Shown piece by piece: positions 45,765-54,487 of a DNA stretch of 64,000 nt. Below the pieces are notes generated by a model. The model was not told where the DNA came from. It ran no database searches and was given only the letters and a program-made list of their open reading frames with translations. The position numbers and the translations under genes are program-made. This DNA comes from Rheinheimera texasensis DSM 17496. Its GTDB lineage: Bacteria > Pseudomonadota > Gammaproteobacteria > Enterobacterales > Alteromonadaceae. The stretch's first letter is position 1. Each line of letters begins with the position of its first letter. The stretch lies in assembly GCF_000711985.1 (NCBI RefSeq), contig NZ_KL544005.1:385970-449969 (forward strand), given 5' to 3'.

Positions 45765-46268
45765 ATGGCAGATGCAAAAAAATCCCAATCCGAGCCAAAG
45801 CAGTTAAAACCACTGCTCAGCGATCCTGGCTGTGCCTGGCCCGCCAGCGCTTTGCATCTGGATAATCAGCTGTGTTTTGCGCTCTATTCCACCTCGCTCG
45901 CCATGACCAAAACTTACAAACCACTGCTGGAACATATTGGCCTGACTTACCCGCAATATCTGGTGATGCTGATTTTATGGCAACAAGACGGCGTCGCCCT
46001 GCGCGACATCGCCGAGAAACTGCATACCGAATCCGGCGCTTTAACCCCGGTATTAAAACGGATGCAGGAGATGGGGTTACTGATCCGCGCCCGCAGCCCA
46101 CACAGCGAACGCACGCTGGAAATCCGCTTAACCGACGCAGGCCGCGCGATGCAGCAAGAAGCGCTGAAAATCAATCAGCATATTGCACTCAGTTGTGGCG
46201 ATTCACTGGCAGAAGTAGCAGCACTGCGTGACCAGCTGATTAAGCTGCGGAAGACTTTGACGGCTTGA
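45765..46268 (+). CDS. ohrR: MarR-family regulator, OhrR type
   Basis: Peroxide-sensing repressor of 167 residues. LDNQLCFALYSTSLAM places the reactive Cys37 where OhrR proteins carry their sensing thiol. The winged helix follows: TYPQYLVMLILWQ, LHTESGALTPVLKRM and RSPHSERTLEIRLTDAG. I start at the ATG at 45765, with AGAGA 6 nt upstream; the frame runs further up to 45690 without family support, and an ATG two codons earlier is also possible. It follows the esterase by about 80 nt and should control ohr and the esterase through the GTTATCGCGATAAC sites. Confidence 0.9.
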   Translation: MADAKKSQSEPKQLKPLLSDPGCAWPASALHLDNQLCFALYSTSLAMTKTYKPLLEHIGLTYPQYLVMLILWQQDGVALRDIAEKLHTESGALTPVLKRMQEMGLLIRARSPHSERTLEIRLTDAGRAMQQEALKINQHIALSCGDSLAEVAALRDQLIKLRKTLTA

Positions 46269-46279
46269 GGGTGATCACC

Positions 46280-46326
46280 GAGGCCACGCTGTTTGTGGCC
46301 GGAACGAAATTAAGCAACTTGTTATG
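46280..46326 (-). other. Partial attC-like site at the end of a gene block
   Basis: Right after the stop of the gene at 46330, the minus strand reads CATAACAAGTTGCTTAAT, like the left end of many attC sites. A GGCCAC/GTGGCC hairpin follows. The right end of a full site is not clear, so it may be truncated. Confidence 0.35.
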
Positions 46327-46329
46327 TTT

Positions 46330-46758
46330 TTACTTCTTTGATGTACGCTTAATTTGCTCTATAAACATTTTGTAATTTGGATGATCATCGCTTACAGCAG
46401 CATGAAACCGACTTATTTCAAATCTGTCTTTGCCTTTTGAAAGTACCAAAATATAAGTTTTACCTGTTTCAACGAACACTGGGCATACAGCACGAGTTTC
46501 TTCGTTTGCAGAAAATGCCTCAATAACCTCTCCAACGCTAAAGCCACCATTTAGACTTTGCAAAACTGTAGCTTTAAACGATTTTGTTCCTGTGTATCGC
46601 CCCTCTTCGTAAAGTTTGCTGTCTGATATTTTGGCTTCAAGAATTAAGTCTGATTTCGAAACGTTATAGAGAGGATATTCAACTATTACAGCCTCAACCT
46701 GACAGGCATACGCATAATTAGCTGACATCAACATAAGAAAAGATAGTTTCTTTAACAT
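46330..46758 (-). CDS. Exported protein of unknown function, putative cassette gene
   Basis: A 142-residue protein with a signal peptide (cleavage near YAYA, about 18) and a Cys right after it. SDLILEAKISDSKLYEEG, KATVLQSLNGGFSVGEVIEAF and GKTYILVLSKGKDRFEI suggest a small beta-rich secreted domain, perhaps TIMP/NTR-like (OB-fold), as in other Cys-first exported proteins. That is a weak guess. It is AT-richer than its surroundings and flanked by attC-like palindromes. Confidence 0.65.
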   Translation of the reverse strand: MLKKLSFLMLMSANYAYACQVEAVIVEYPLYNVSKSDLILEAKISDSKLYEEGRYTGTKSFKATVLQSLNGGFSVGEVIEAFSANEETRAVCPVFVETGKTYILVLSKGKDRFEISRFHAAVSDDHPNYKMFIEQIKRTSKK

Positions 46759-46783
46759 GAGTTTATGTACGTGACATCACATA

Positions 46784-46858
46784 GCTATAAGCGCACGCGC
46801 GCGAACCTGGGTGAGCGTCGCCGCGGTAGCAGGCCGCAAATGCCACGCCTTGTTAGCC
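46784..46858 (-). other. attC-like recombination site
   Basis: A 75-nt, GC-rich palindromic element between two AT-rich genes. On the minus strand it starts GGCTAACAAGGCGTGGC and ends GTGCGCTTATAGC. The ends pair imperfectly. The left end TAACAAGGCG is attC-like; the right core deviates from the usual GTTA. Confidence 0.45.
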
Positions 46859-46900
46859 GAAGTACCGAAATATAATGACTCACAGTAAAAAGCCAACTGC

Positions 46901-47401
46901 TTAATATTCATGGCGTTTATCGTTTTGTTTGCATGAAAGCTCAAACAGATATTTTTTATCATTTACATGACCAAGCTGTTTCATTACTAAATCAGGAATG
47001 AATGATTTTTCTATGTCATTTATTTTGCACGAGTTCTGCTTTGCAAAAGTATCTATCTCATTAGAATTAAAACCATCCACCTTTTTCAACACCACTGCGA
47101 CACCGGGGTCAACGCAGCAGCCTATATAGTCAGCGAGATATTCATGATCCAACACGACCAATTTTGCGCCAAAAATTTCTATTTCTTTTTTTGGAAAGTA
47201 AAAATGATGATAATCACCTTGTACATTAGCTTTTTCATCTATGACACCGTTTTTCTTTAATATTGTCAAAGAATCAAGGCTCTCCATCGATTCCTCGATA
47301 GTTTCTGGTGAGGTCTCAAGTAATTTTTTTATCAATAATGCGGGTTCTGCATTTAAAAAGAACGACTGCATCAAAAGAACGAAGACGAATTGATACTTCA
47401 T
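46901..47401 (-). CDS. Exported protein of unknown function, putative cassette gene
   Basis: A 166-residue protein with a signal peptide (cleavage near FLNA, about 18). The rest is Lys-, Glu- and Asp-rich with three cysteines (YIGCCVDPG and KQNSCKIND) that could pair. The ATG at 47401 has GAGAG 6 nt upstream and starts directly with the signal; another ATG at 47419 is possible. The low GC content and neighbouring attC-like sites suggest acquisition. No family recognised. Confidence 0.65.
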   Translation of the reverse strand: MKYQFVFVLLMQSFFLNAEPALLIKKLLETSPETIEESMESLDSLTILKKNGVIDEKANVQGDYHHFYFPKKEIEIFGAKLVVLDHEYLADYIGCCVDPGVAVVLKKVDGFNSNEIDTFAKQNSCKINDIEKSFIPDLVMKQLGHVNDKKYLFELSCKQNDKRHEY

Positions 47402-47724
47402 AAAAATCTCTCTGTGCATTGTCTATATGGCGAACATATTAATCAATATGCAAAACGCCTGCTTTTAAGCTTGCGCCGTGCCTTATTCCCCTTTCACATT
47501 TATTCACGTTAACCAAAAGACAACTTGTAATCAAACTTTTAGGGAGCTTGCTCGCTTTGATAATTACGAAAGCATGCGCGGTGCAAACGTTTCTGAATAA
47601 TGCACAAAATTGCATCCGGTAATCAGTTCTTCCTGATTTACTGCAGTCCCCGAAGACAGTTTTTGGTAATAAATCGACAGCGTAAATGAACTCCCAAAAC
47701 TGTCGGGCAACAACGTTAGCAGAC

Positions 47725-47750
47725 CCTCTGCGGCATGGATGCCGCAGAGG
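47725..47750. repeat. 26-bp near-perfect palindrome
   Basis: CCTCTGCGGCAT and ATGCCGCAGAGG form a 12-bp perfect stem around GG. The flank (AGCCTACACG ... ATATTCACGGCGTG) resembles ERIC-like dispersed repeats of marine gammaproteobacteria as I remember them. Confidence 0.7.
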
Positions 47751-47789
47751 AGCCTACACGCCTGCGAGCCCCGAGATATTCACGGCGTG

Positions 47790-47831
47790 CGTGTGACGCC
47801 CAACGTGTGACGTGCAACGTGTGACGCCCAA
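47790..47831. repeat. 14-bp tandem repeat, three copies
   Basis: CGTGTGACGCCCAA, CGTGTGACGTGCAA and CGTGTGACGCCCAA lie back to back. The core CGTGTGACG is shared with the repeats at 17336-17392 (other strand) and 28623-28653. Confidence 0.8.
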
Positions 47832-47880
47832 TCTGTTGTTGTTGGCCGTGCCGTTTAGCATTGGTCTTTCATTCAGTCAT

Positions 47881-47911
47881 GTACGGCGGCGCCTTGCTTG
47901 CCGCTACCTAC
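47881..47911. repeat. REP-like element, single copy
   Basis: GTACGGCGGCGCC...GCCGCTACCTAC matches the 43641-43672 element at both ends, with a diverged middle. Confidence 0.55.
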
Positions 47912-47930
47912 CGCGCCTGTTGCCCCCATA

Positions 47931-47957
47931 AAAAAGGCGTGCAAAGCACGCCTTTTT
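47931..47957 (-). terminator. Terminator of the cytochrome operon
   Basis: A 12-bp stem AAAAAGGCGTGC / GCACGCCTTTTT with a 3-nt loop lies 18 nt after the last gene of the leftward cytochrome operon and gives a T-run on the minus strand. Confidence 0.85.
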
Positions 47958-47974
47958 CAAAACATCCGAGAATC

Positions 47975-49474
47975 CTACTTCTGCACACTCAACATATATT
48001 TCGCCACCGCCAGCCGGGTTTCGGCGTCGAGGTAATCCTGTTTTGGCATGGCTGGATAGTCTTCGCGTTTCTTCGTCGGGTTGGCGATAAAGTCAGCTAA
48101 GGCCTGTGGATCATCCATGTACAGCGACTGGATCACTTGTACCGGTGGGCCAATCAGGCGGCCGGTGTAGGCGTGGCAACCGGTACAAATGCCAAGGTAT
48201 GCGTATTTGCCTTTGTCCGCCGTTGCCGTATTGCGCGGCGCGGCTGGTGTTTCCAGTAAATAGCTGGCAACCGTATCTGTGTTGGTGAAACTACAGGCCG
48301 GCCAGTCGCCGACGCCAGCGGAGACATAACGCTCAGGATTAGCGATACAGCTTTCGGTGACTTTGCCAACGCGGACAATATCCGGCTCACCTTGTTTCAG
48401 CTCAGCACCGAGCAACACTTTGGCTTCAGGAATTGTGTCAAAACCGTTGTGAAACATCAGGTTATTGAGAATCTGGATTTTGTCCGGCGTCGGGTCTGAC
48501 TCAGGATCCAACGATGCATTCGGGGCATTTTCATGGTCGGTAATGATAATACCGGCCACTTTATTATCAACAATCAGGTTGTCTTCGAGGATGACATTAT
48601 CCGCCGCCATAATCAGAATGCCAGTACCGGCCGGAATGCCCGATACCATTGAACCCGGCGCGCCAAAGTTGGCGGTGTTGTTATTGCGGATCCAGTTATT
48701 GCGGATAATCACCGTGTGGGTGTCCTTGATTGGTAACCCAGGTGTGACAAAGGCCAGAATGCCGCCGGTGTTATTGTGGACAAAGTTATTTTCCACCACG
48801 GCAAAACGACTGTTCTCGATTTCGATACCAGCCACGCTGTCGAATACTTCGTTATTGGCGACATGAATATGGTCGCTCATGCCGACATAAATCGCCGCAT
48901 CTTCAATGCCAGACACAATATTGTGTTCAATCAGACCGTTTTCGCCGAGCTGCGGGAAAATACCGTAGACGCCGGTATCGTCGATGATGTTATTGCGAAT
49001 TTCGAAGTTATTACCGGCCTGGCCCATGATGCCATTGCCTTTGTATTTGGTGATGAGGAAGTTCTCAATCAGGATATTGTTGCCGGAATATAAAATGGCG
49101 TCGTTCAGTCGTTCTTCGCCAAATAACCGCGGTCTTTTGCCGTCGATAATGACGCCGCTTAAGCGGATGCCGTCTTTATCGATATACACAGTTTCGACAT
49201 AATCGCCGGGCCAGACCTGAATCACATCGCCCGGATTGGCTGCTTTCACAGCATCCATAATCAGCATGCCGGGTTTGACCTGATGCACTTTGCCAGGCGC
49301 TGTGTCTGGCAGCACCGATTTTTTCGCATTGCTGCTAACACCTGAATTGGCGCCAGCGACCTGCAGGCTGGCTTCTTTGACCACGGCAGCCGGTGCCTGC
49401 GGTTTTTGCCCCCACAGGTAACCACCGGCTAAAGTGACTGGCAGTAACGCCGCCAAAATCCAGTTCGTTTTCAT
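47975..49474 (-). CDS. Beta-helix protein fused to a C-terminal cytochrome c domain
   Basis: A 499-residue exported protein. An N-terminal signal or anchor (about 5-22) is followed by a right-handed parallel beta-helix (about 60-350) with many Asn ladders such as NNILIENFLITKYKGNGI and NNFEIRNNIIDDTGVYG. A monoheme cytochrome c domain follows, with Cys430-x-x-Cys433-His434 (ICTGCHAYTG) and a likely axial Met in the YPAMPKQDYL segment. It starts 2 nt after the diheme peroxidase gene. I infer that the beta-helix binds a polymer or surface ligand while the heme passes electrons to the partner cytochromes. Substrate unknown. Confidence 0.85.
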   Translation of the reverse strand: MKTNWILAALLPVTLAGGYLWGQKPQAPAAVVKEASLQVAGANSGVSSNAKKSVLPDTAPGKVHQVKPGMLIMDAVKAANPGDVIQVWPGDYVETVYIDKDGIRLSGVIIDGKRPRLFGEERLNDAILYSGNNILIENFLITKYKGNGIMGQAGNNFEIRNNIIDDTGVYGIFPQLGENGLIEHNIVSGIEDAAIYVGMSDHIHVANNEVFDSVAGIEIENSRFAVVENNFVHNNTGGILAFVTPGLPIKDTHTVIIRNNWIRNNNTANFGAPGSMVSGIPAGTGILIMAADNVILEDNLIVDNKVAGIIITDHENAPNASLDPESDPTPDKIQILNNLMFHNGFDTIPEAKVLLGAELKQGEPDIVRVGKVTESCIANPERYVSAGVGDWPACSFTNTDTVASYLLETPAAPRNTATADKGKYAYLGICTGCHAYTGRLIGPPVQVIQSLYMDDPQALADFIANPTKKREDYPAMPKQDYLDAETRLAVAKYMLSVQK

Positions 49475-49476
49475 TG

Positions 49477-50829
49477 TTATTTCTCCGCGTTCGTCGCCAT
49501 ATCGTCCGACTGGCTGGTTGGATGTTGTGAGGGGGTTGTCTGAGCTGCAACTGGCCGTAATTCTTCCGGTAAAGGCAGGCCGGACGGCAAAGCAACGGGG
49601 ATCTGCGGGCTCAGGCTTTGATCGGTTAAGGTCTGTAAAAAAGCCGCAATCTGCCGGTTTTCTTCGGCAGTGAGTTTCGGCTCCCAGATATGCCAGTGGA
49701 TCAACAGGTTCTCGTCTTTAGGCACGGCATGACCACGGCCTTTGCTGTAGAACTCTGCCGCTTCCTCTAACGTGGCAAAACGACCTGAGTGCATATAAGG
49801 CGCGGTCAGCGCGACATTCCGTAGCGTCGGCACTTTAAAACCACCGCGTAATTTCGCCGTTTCCTCGGTAGTGCCTGCTCCAACATCAAAAGGCCGGCCT
49901 TCCGGCTCCGGCGTACCAATCACAGCAATTTGCTGGTTGGTAAATAAAGGTGGAGTGTGGCATTCGGCGCAGCGGGCAACAAAAGAGCGAAACACGTTCA
50001 TGCCTTTGATTTCAGTCTCATTTAACGCCTGATGAAAACCGTGCGCATAGTGGTCGTAGCGGCTATTGAGCGAAATTAACGAACTTTGAAAAGCGGCAAG
50101 TGCCGTGACCACTTGTGGCAGCTCAATTGGCCCCTTTTGGCCAAAAGCGTCGGCGAACAAACGTGGATACACCGCATTGGCATTTAAATCATGCAGCAGT
50201 TTTTCTGGTGTATTGGCCATTTCATCGGGCGCAAACAAAGGCCCGGCGGCTTGTTGTTCGAGGCTTGGACTACGGCCATCCCAAAACAGCTTTTGTAAGA
50301 ATCCGACGTTCCATAAAGTCGGCGCGCTACGTTTGCCCTGCAGGCCAAAAGCACCGGTACTGACGGCTTTGCCATCGGTAAAGCCTTTGTCCGGCTGATG
50401 GCAGCTGGCGCAGGCTTGTTGTTTATTGGCAGATAAAAGCGGGTCAAAAAACAGAAAGCGGCCAAGGTCAATTTGTTGGGGGCTAAAGCCATCGCGTGCC
50501 GCCGGCAGCGCGGTTTTAGTGCCGCCCACGCCTTTGTTTTGCAGCGAATCATATTGCTGATACAGATTCACCAGTTTGCACTGCTGGCCGACCAGCTCAA
50601 AACTTGGAGGACAGTTTTTTGCCAGTGCAATTGTACCACCGCCGTCAAATTCGACGCTGTCAACTGGCAGGCCCAACAACCTTGTCAGCGCCTGTGCCGG
50701 TTGCATTATCGCCAGTAGCACCAATACGCAGGCGATTATCAACTGCAGACGCAGACTCCATTTATTGCGCAACAAGGTAGCAAGATACTGCGACCAGGGT
50801 TGTTTCAGCGGCGGCCCTGACAATGTCAT
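49477..50829 (-). CDS. Diheme cytochrome c peroxidase/MauG family protein
   Basis: A 450-residue exported diheme protein. One N-terminal membrane segment (about 26-46) could be an uncleaved anchor or signal. Heme sites are Cys140-x-x-Cys143-His144 (CASCHQPDKGF) and Cys287-x-x-Cys290-His291 (CAECHTPPLF). GKRSAPTLWNVGF, FWDGRSPSLEQQA and VPTLRNVALTAPYMHSG are typical of the CcpA/MauG family. Members reduce peroxide or oxidise protein side chains, polymers or other substrates. The N-terminal insert (about 55-90) with two cysteines is unusual. Its start overlaps the cytochrome c4 stop (ATGA). Confidence 0.9.
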   Translation of the reverse strand: MTLSGPPLKQPWSQYLATLLRNKWSLRLQLIIACVLVLLAIMQPAQALTRLLGLPVDSVEFDGGGTIALAKNCPPSFELVGQQCKLVNLYQQYDSLQNKGVGGTKTALPAARDGFSPQQIDLGRFLFFDPLLSANKQQACASCHQPDKGFTDGKAVSTGAFGLQGKRSAPTLWNVGFLQKLFWDGRSPSLEQQAAGPLFAPDEMANTPEKLLHDLNANAVYPRLFADAFGQKGPIELPQVVTALAAFQSSLISLNSRYDHYAHGFHQALNETEIKGMNVFRSFVARCAECHTPPLFTNQQIAVIGTPEPEGRPFDVGAGTTEETAKLRGGFKVPTLRNVALTAPYMHSGRFATLEEAAEFYSKGRGHAVPKDENLLIHWHIWEPKLTAEENRQIAAFLQTLTDQSLSPQIPVALPSGLPLPEELRPVAAQTTPSQHPTSQSDDMATNAEK

Positions 50830-51449
50830 GGTAAGGCGCCGATGTAATGCAGAATATCAAGCATATCCTGCTCAGATTTCAGTGTCTGTGCCATCCGCGC
50901 CATTTGGCGACCGGGTTTATCTGTCGCGTCAGTACCACGAATACCGGCCCGGAAATGTTGCAACTGCCGCAACTGATAATCAGCCGCCAGCGGTTTCAGC
51001 GCAGGTGCATTGAGGGCACTCACACCCTCAGCTTTGGCCCCGTGGCAAGCGCCACAACTGTTGATATAAAGTTTGCGGCCCCGATCGACTTGCTGGGCTG
51101 TGGCAGGCTCGACGGCTGCCGGCACCGCCGGGAGTGCCGCGAAATAACTGGCCAACGCAGTTAATTCGGCTTGATTGAGTTGCTTGGGCAAAGCAGCCTG
51201 CATTTGGGCACCAAAGTTATCATCGGGATGGCTGCCGCGGATTCCAGATTGAAAATGCTGCAATTGTCTGAGCAAATACGCCTGTTGCTGCCCGGCCAGT
51301 GCCGGTGCCCCAAAAGCCGGATTGCCGCCCCCATCAGCCTGATGGCAGCTTTGACACACGCTTAATACTGCCGGAACCGGCGTGTCAGCGCCCTGCGCGA
51401 CTGCGCTGAGCGCCAGTAGCAGCACACCTGCACCCATCTGTAATTTCAC
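50826..51449 (-). CDS. Diheme cytochrome c4-like protein
   Basis: A 207-residue periplasmic electron carrier with a signal peptide (cleavage near VAQG, about 20). It has two cytochrome c domains with heme motifs Cys32-QS-Cys35-His36 and Cys132-GA-Cys135-His136, and repeated segments LLRQLQHFQSGIRG and LRQLQHFRAGIRG that show the internal duplication. The GTG start has GGAG 5 nt upstream. It leads the operon and probably links the peroxidase and the beta-helix cytochrome to the respiratory chain. Confidence 0.92.
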   Translation of the reverse strand: MKLQMGAGVLLLALSAVAQGADTPVPAVLSVCQSCHQADGGGNPAFGAPALAGQQQAYLLRQLQHFQSGIRGSHPDDNFGAQMQAALPKQLNQAELTALASYFAALPAVPAAVEPATAQQVDRGRKLYINSCGACHGAKAEGVSALNAPALKPLAADYQLRQLQHFRAGIRGTDATDKPGRQMARMAQTLKSEQDMLDILHYIGALP

Positions 51450-51918
51450 ACGAACTCCTGCATCGGTTCAGACCCTCAGTCACAACAAGCCCGGAAGATA
51501 TGGCTGTTTTACAACATGCTGTGGGTTCAACTTGGATGTTTGTAGGGTGCGTCGGCGCAGGGCAGGCAGCAAACAAAATAGTGTACAAAAGTGTACAAAA
51601 CCTGAGCGCAAAAACAGCGGTTCTGGTCTTCAGTAACAACTGAAAAGTGTTACACACTACAAATAAACATCAGGCTACAAGGCACGCCAAATCTGGCATC
51701 CAGACAATAAGCCTGTTCCTCAGAACAACTATGCACAATGTCGGAGCATAGCTTCGCTCAGCAATCAGGGCGCTTGGGCCTGTGTTGCGTTCAACCTGCG
51801 CGTCGATATTATCGGCTAAGCGGCTGGTGCACTGGTTCTGTCTCAAAAACAGTTCCAGACGCCCAGCAAGGCAGACCGGTATCTGCCGACCATAACTAAA
51901 ATAATCCGGAGAACAGAG
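51450..51918. other. Divergent region between cytochrome operon and TonB receptor
   Basis: A 469-bp region between divergent genes. A direct repeat GTGTACAAAA occurs twice in tandem (51581-51600) and may be a regulator site. I see no other clear signal and no gene. Confidence 0.5.
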
Positions 51919-54471
51919 ATGACAGGTGTGAACAAGCAACACAGGAAGACGCCCCTCGCGTTTTACATCGGTCTGGTCTGCAGCAGTGCGCTGTATAGCC
52001 AGGCCGGCAACGCGTTAGAACAACAAAACAATGACAAAAACCCAGACTCTCAAATCGAAGTGATGACAGTCACGGCACAAAAACGCGTGCAAAACCTGAT
52101 GGAAGTGCCGGTCGCAATCGATTCGATCTCGGCCAAAGATTTAGAAGAAACCAACTCAGTGCTGCTTGGCGATATCGCCGACTACACGCCGGGTTTTAAA
52201 TTCAGTAAAGACGCTGTGGCGCAGGCGACAGCAACGATGCGCGGCGTATCGAGTTCTAACATCAGCACCGGCGGTGACCCTTCGGTGGCAATTTTCTATG
52301 ATGATGTGTATCTGCCGCGCGCGGCGCAAAGTGTGTTGTTTGCCGACATGCAGCGCATCGAAATTTTAAAAGGCCCGCAAGGCACTTTGTTTGGTAAAAA
52401 CGCGGCGGCCGGTGTAGTCAGTATGGTGCCAAACGCCCCCGAGCATACCGAGGAAGCTTTTATCAAAGCCACGCTCGGCGATTATGGCCTACAGCGCTTT
52501 GAGGGCATGGCGAATACGTCACTGTCTGACCAGTTTGCGGTGCGTATCAACGCATTGTCGAACCAGCGCGACAGTTACATCGACAACGTTTATAAAGACT
52601 ATCAGGGTGAGGAGCTCGGCAACGCCAACCATCAGGCCGCCCGCATCGCCGCACTGTGGACCCCCAGCCAAAGCACCAAAGTCCAGTTCAGTTATGACTA
52701 TGACGACATGGACCAGGGCTATTCGCCAGCCATCGGCCTTAGCCCTTATGCCTACAGCATGAACCCGCTGGACCGCACCATTGAAAACGATGTGATAGAC
52801 GGCCACGAGCGGCGCGACATGGATGCGTGGACGTTAAAAATCAATCATGAATTTAACAGTGACTGGTCTGGCAAACTCATTTCCAGCAAACGGCAATGGC
52901 AAGTATCCGGCCGTGACGATGCTGACGGCACCGCCGACAAAACCCGTTATCTCGATACCATCAACTTTGAAGATTCGGACATTTTTTACAACGAGCTGCA
53001 AATTAACTACAGCCACGACAAGCTGAACTATGTCGGCGGTATTACTTACAGCAAAGAAAACGTGCATCAGACCACTACGCTGGATATCACTGCAGATACG
53101 ATCGCACGGCTGACCAGCGATAACCTGAACCAGATGCTCGGTGGTGCCCTGATGCAAGCTGGCGTTCCGGCTGAAGCGCTGGGTCAGATGGGCCTGCCGA
53201 TTGACCATATCTGGAAACCGGCCGACTGGGCCAATGTGCTGAGTATTCTGGCGATGGTCGACCCTTCTGTCGCCGGCCTGCTGCAACAGTTAGGCGCAGC
53301 GCCATTTAGTCCGGAACTGGCCGCTGCCATCAGCGCCACCGGCGATCTGACTTATCAGCTGATTGGCGGTGGTCTCGGCATTGCTGAAATTTTTGGCCCC
53401 TCCAATGCCGGTAAAATGTGGAGTGAAGATATCGTCAACAATGGCGTCTTTAACTCTTATGGCATCTATTCCGACGTCGACTATCAGTACAACGACCAAT
53501 GGGGCTTTACCGGTGGTCTGCGTTACAGCCGCGATGAAAAAGATTTCAGCTGGGATATCCGCGAACGCTCGTTTGGCGCGTCGCTGCCAAGCCTGACCGA
53601 GTTTTTATTCCCGCTGGTGACCAACCTCAAAGCCAGCAAAGACTGGAGCAAACTGACCGGACGCGGTGTGGTGCGCTTCCAGCCGGATGCCGATCAGCTG
53701 TGGTTTTTATCCTACTCAACAGGATATAAATCAGGTGGTTATGATTCATTAGACCCTGCATCTGCCGCCAATCCTTATGCGCCGGAAGCAGTGAAAAATA
53801 TTGAACTGGGGTACAAAGCGGAACTGTGGCAAAACGTGCGGCTGCAAACCTCGATTTATAATATGGACCTAACCGATCGGCAACGCTCAGTAAGCAGCAA
53901 AAGGCCGGGTGATGGTGTCGCAGTGCCAATCATCATCAACGGTGATCAGGATATCCGCGGCATGGAGCTGATCATCGACTGGCAAGCCACGTCCGCACTG
54001 AAATTAGGCCTGGTGACGGAGTATCGTAAAACCGAATCCAACTGGGAGCAGTTTTATAACGGCGACGGCGACTTAGTCACCGACACCGAAAAAGATTCCA
54101 GCGCCGATGCCTACACCCTGACCGCCGACTGGACACCGGACTGGGTCACACCGGACTGGGCTTTTGGCGATGGTCAATGGAAAGTCCATGTTGACTATGT
54201 GTACGAAGAAAACACCCGCGCCGACGACCCGGATATTCTGGCGATCGCCAGACAAATTCCGGCTTATTTTGCCGATACAAAAAACCTCAATGCGCGCATC
54301 AGCTGGCAAAGCAACAGCGACCATTGGGAAGTTGCAGTGTTTGGCAAAAACCTAACAAATAACGAAACAACCGGCGGTATCGGCGGCTTCGCCGCCGCAG
54401 TGCTCGGCACGCCAATTACCTCACTGAATCCACCACGCACCGCAGGTGTGGAAGTGAAATATCAGTTCTAA
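51919..54471 (+). CDS. TonB-dependent receptor
   Basis: Outer-membrane TonB-dependent transporter of 850 residues. A signal peptide precedes a TonB-box-like SQIEVMTVTAQKR and a plug with LGDIADYTPGF, MRGVSSSN and VLFADMQRIEILKGPQGTLFGKNAAAGVVSM. The barrel ends AGVEVKYQF with a terminal Phe. It belongs to the common receptor group (siderophore, terpenoid and other cargo) that differs from the glycan-type receptor at 13909. A long insertion (about 390-490) rich in Ala, Leu and Gly is unusual. Cargo is unknown; it is divergent from the cytochrome operon and may import that system's substrate. Confidence 0.9.
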   Translation: MTGVNKQHRKTPLAFYIGLVCSSALYSQAGNALEQQNNDKNPDSQIEVMTVTAQKRVQNLMEVPVAIDSISAKDLEETNSVLLGDIADYTPGFKFSKDAVAQATATMRGVSSSNISTGGDPSVAIFYDDVYLPRAAQSVLFADMQRIEILKGPQGTLFGKNAAAGVVSMVPNAPEHTEEAFIKATLGDYGLQRFEGMANTSLSDQFAVRINALSNQRDSYIDNVYKDYQGEELGNANHQAARIAALWTPSQSTKVQFSYDYDDMDQGYSPAIGLSPYAYSMNPLDRTIENDVIDGHERRDMDAWTLKINHEFNSDWSGKLISSKRQWQVSGRDDADGTADKTRYLDTINFEDSDIFYNELQINYSHDKLNYVGGITYSKENVHQTTTLDITADTIARLTSDNLNQMLGGALMQAGVPAEALGQMGLPIDHIWKPADWANVLSILAMVDPSVAGLLQQLGAAPFSPELAAAISATGDLTYQLIGGGLGIAEIFGPSNAGKMWSEDIVNNGVFNSYGIYSDVDYQYNDQWGFTGGLRYSRDEKDFSWDIRERSFGASLPSLTEFLFPLVTNLKASKDWSKLTGRGVVRFQPDADQLWFLSYSTGYKSGGYDSLDPASAANPYAPEAVKNIELGYKAELWQNVRLQTSIYNMDLTDRQRSVSSKRPGDGVAVPIIINGDQDIRGMELIIDWQATSALKLGLVTEYRKTESNWEQFYNGDGDLVTDTEKDSSADAYTLTADWTPDWVTPDWAFGDGQWKVHVDYVYEENTRADDPDILAIARQIPAYFADTKNLNARISWQSNSDHWEVAVFGKNLTNNETTGGIGGFAAAVLGTPITSLNPPRTAGVEVKYQF

Positions 54472-54487
54472 CCGGGTTTTAACCTGT

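Larger units (their letters stand above)
47402..47930. other. Repeat-rich gap
   Basis: About 530 bp without a convincing gene. It contains a long palindrome (47725-47750), three 14-bp tandem repeats (47790-47831) and a REP-like copy (47881-47911), so it seems to be a gathering place of the window's dispersed repeat families. Confidence 0.6.

Noticed and set aside
47440-47520. Possible third attC-like site upstream of the 46901-47401 gene
   Set aside because: The ends (GTTAACG and GGCGTTTTGC on the minus strand) do not pair convincingly.
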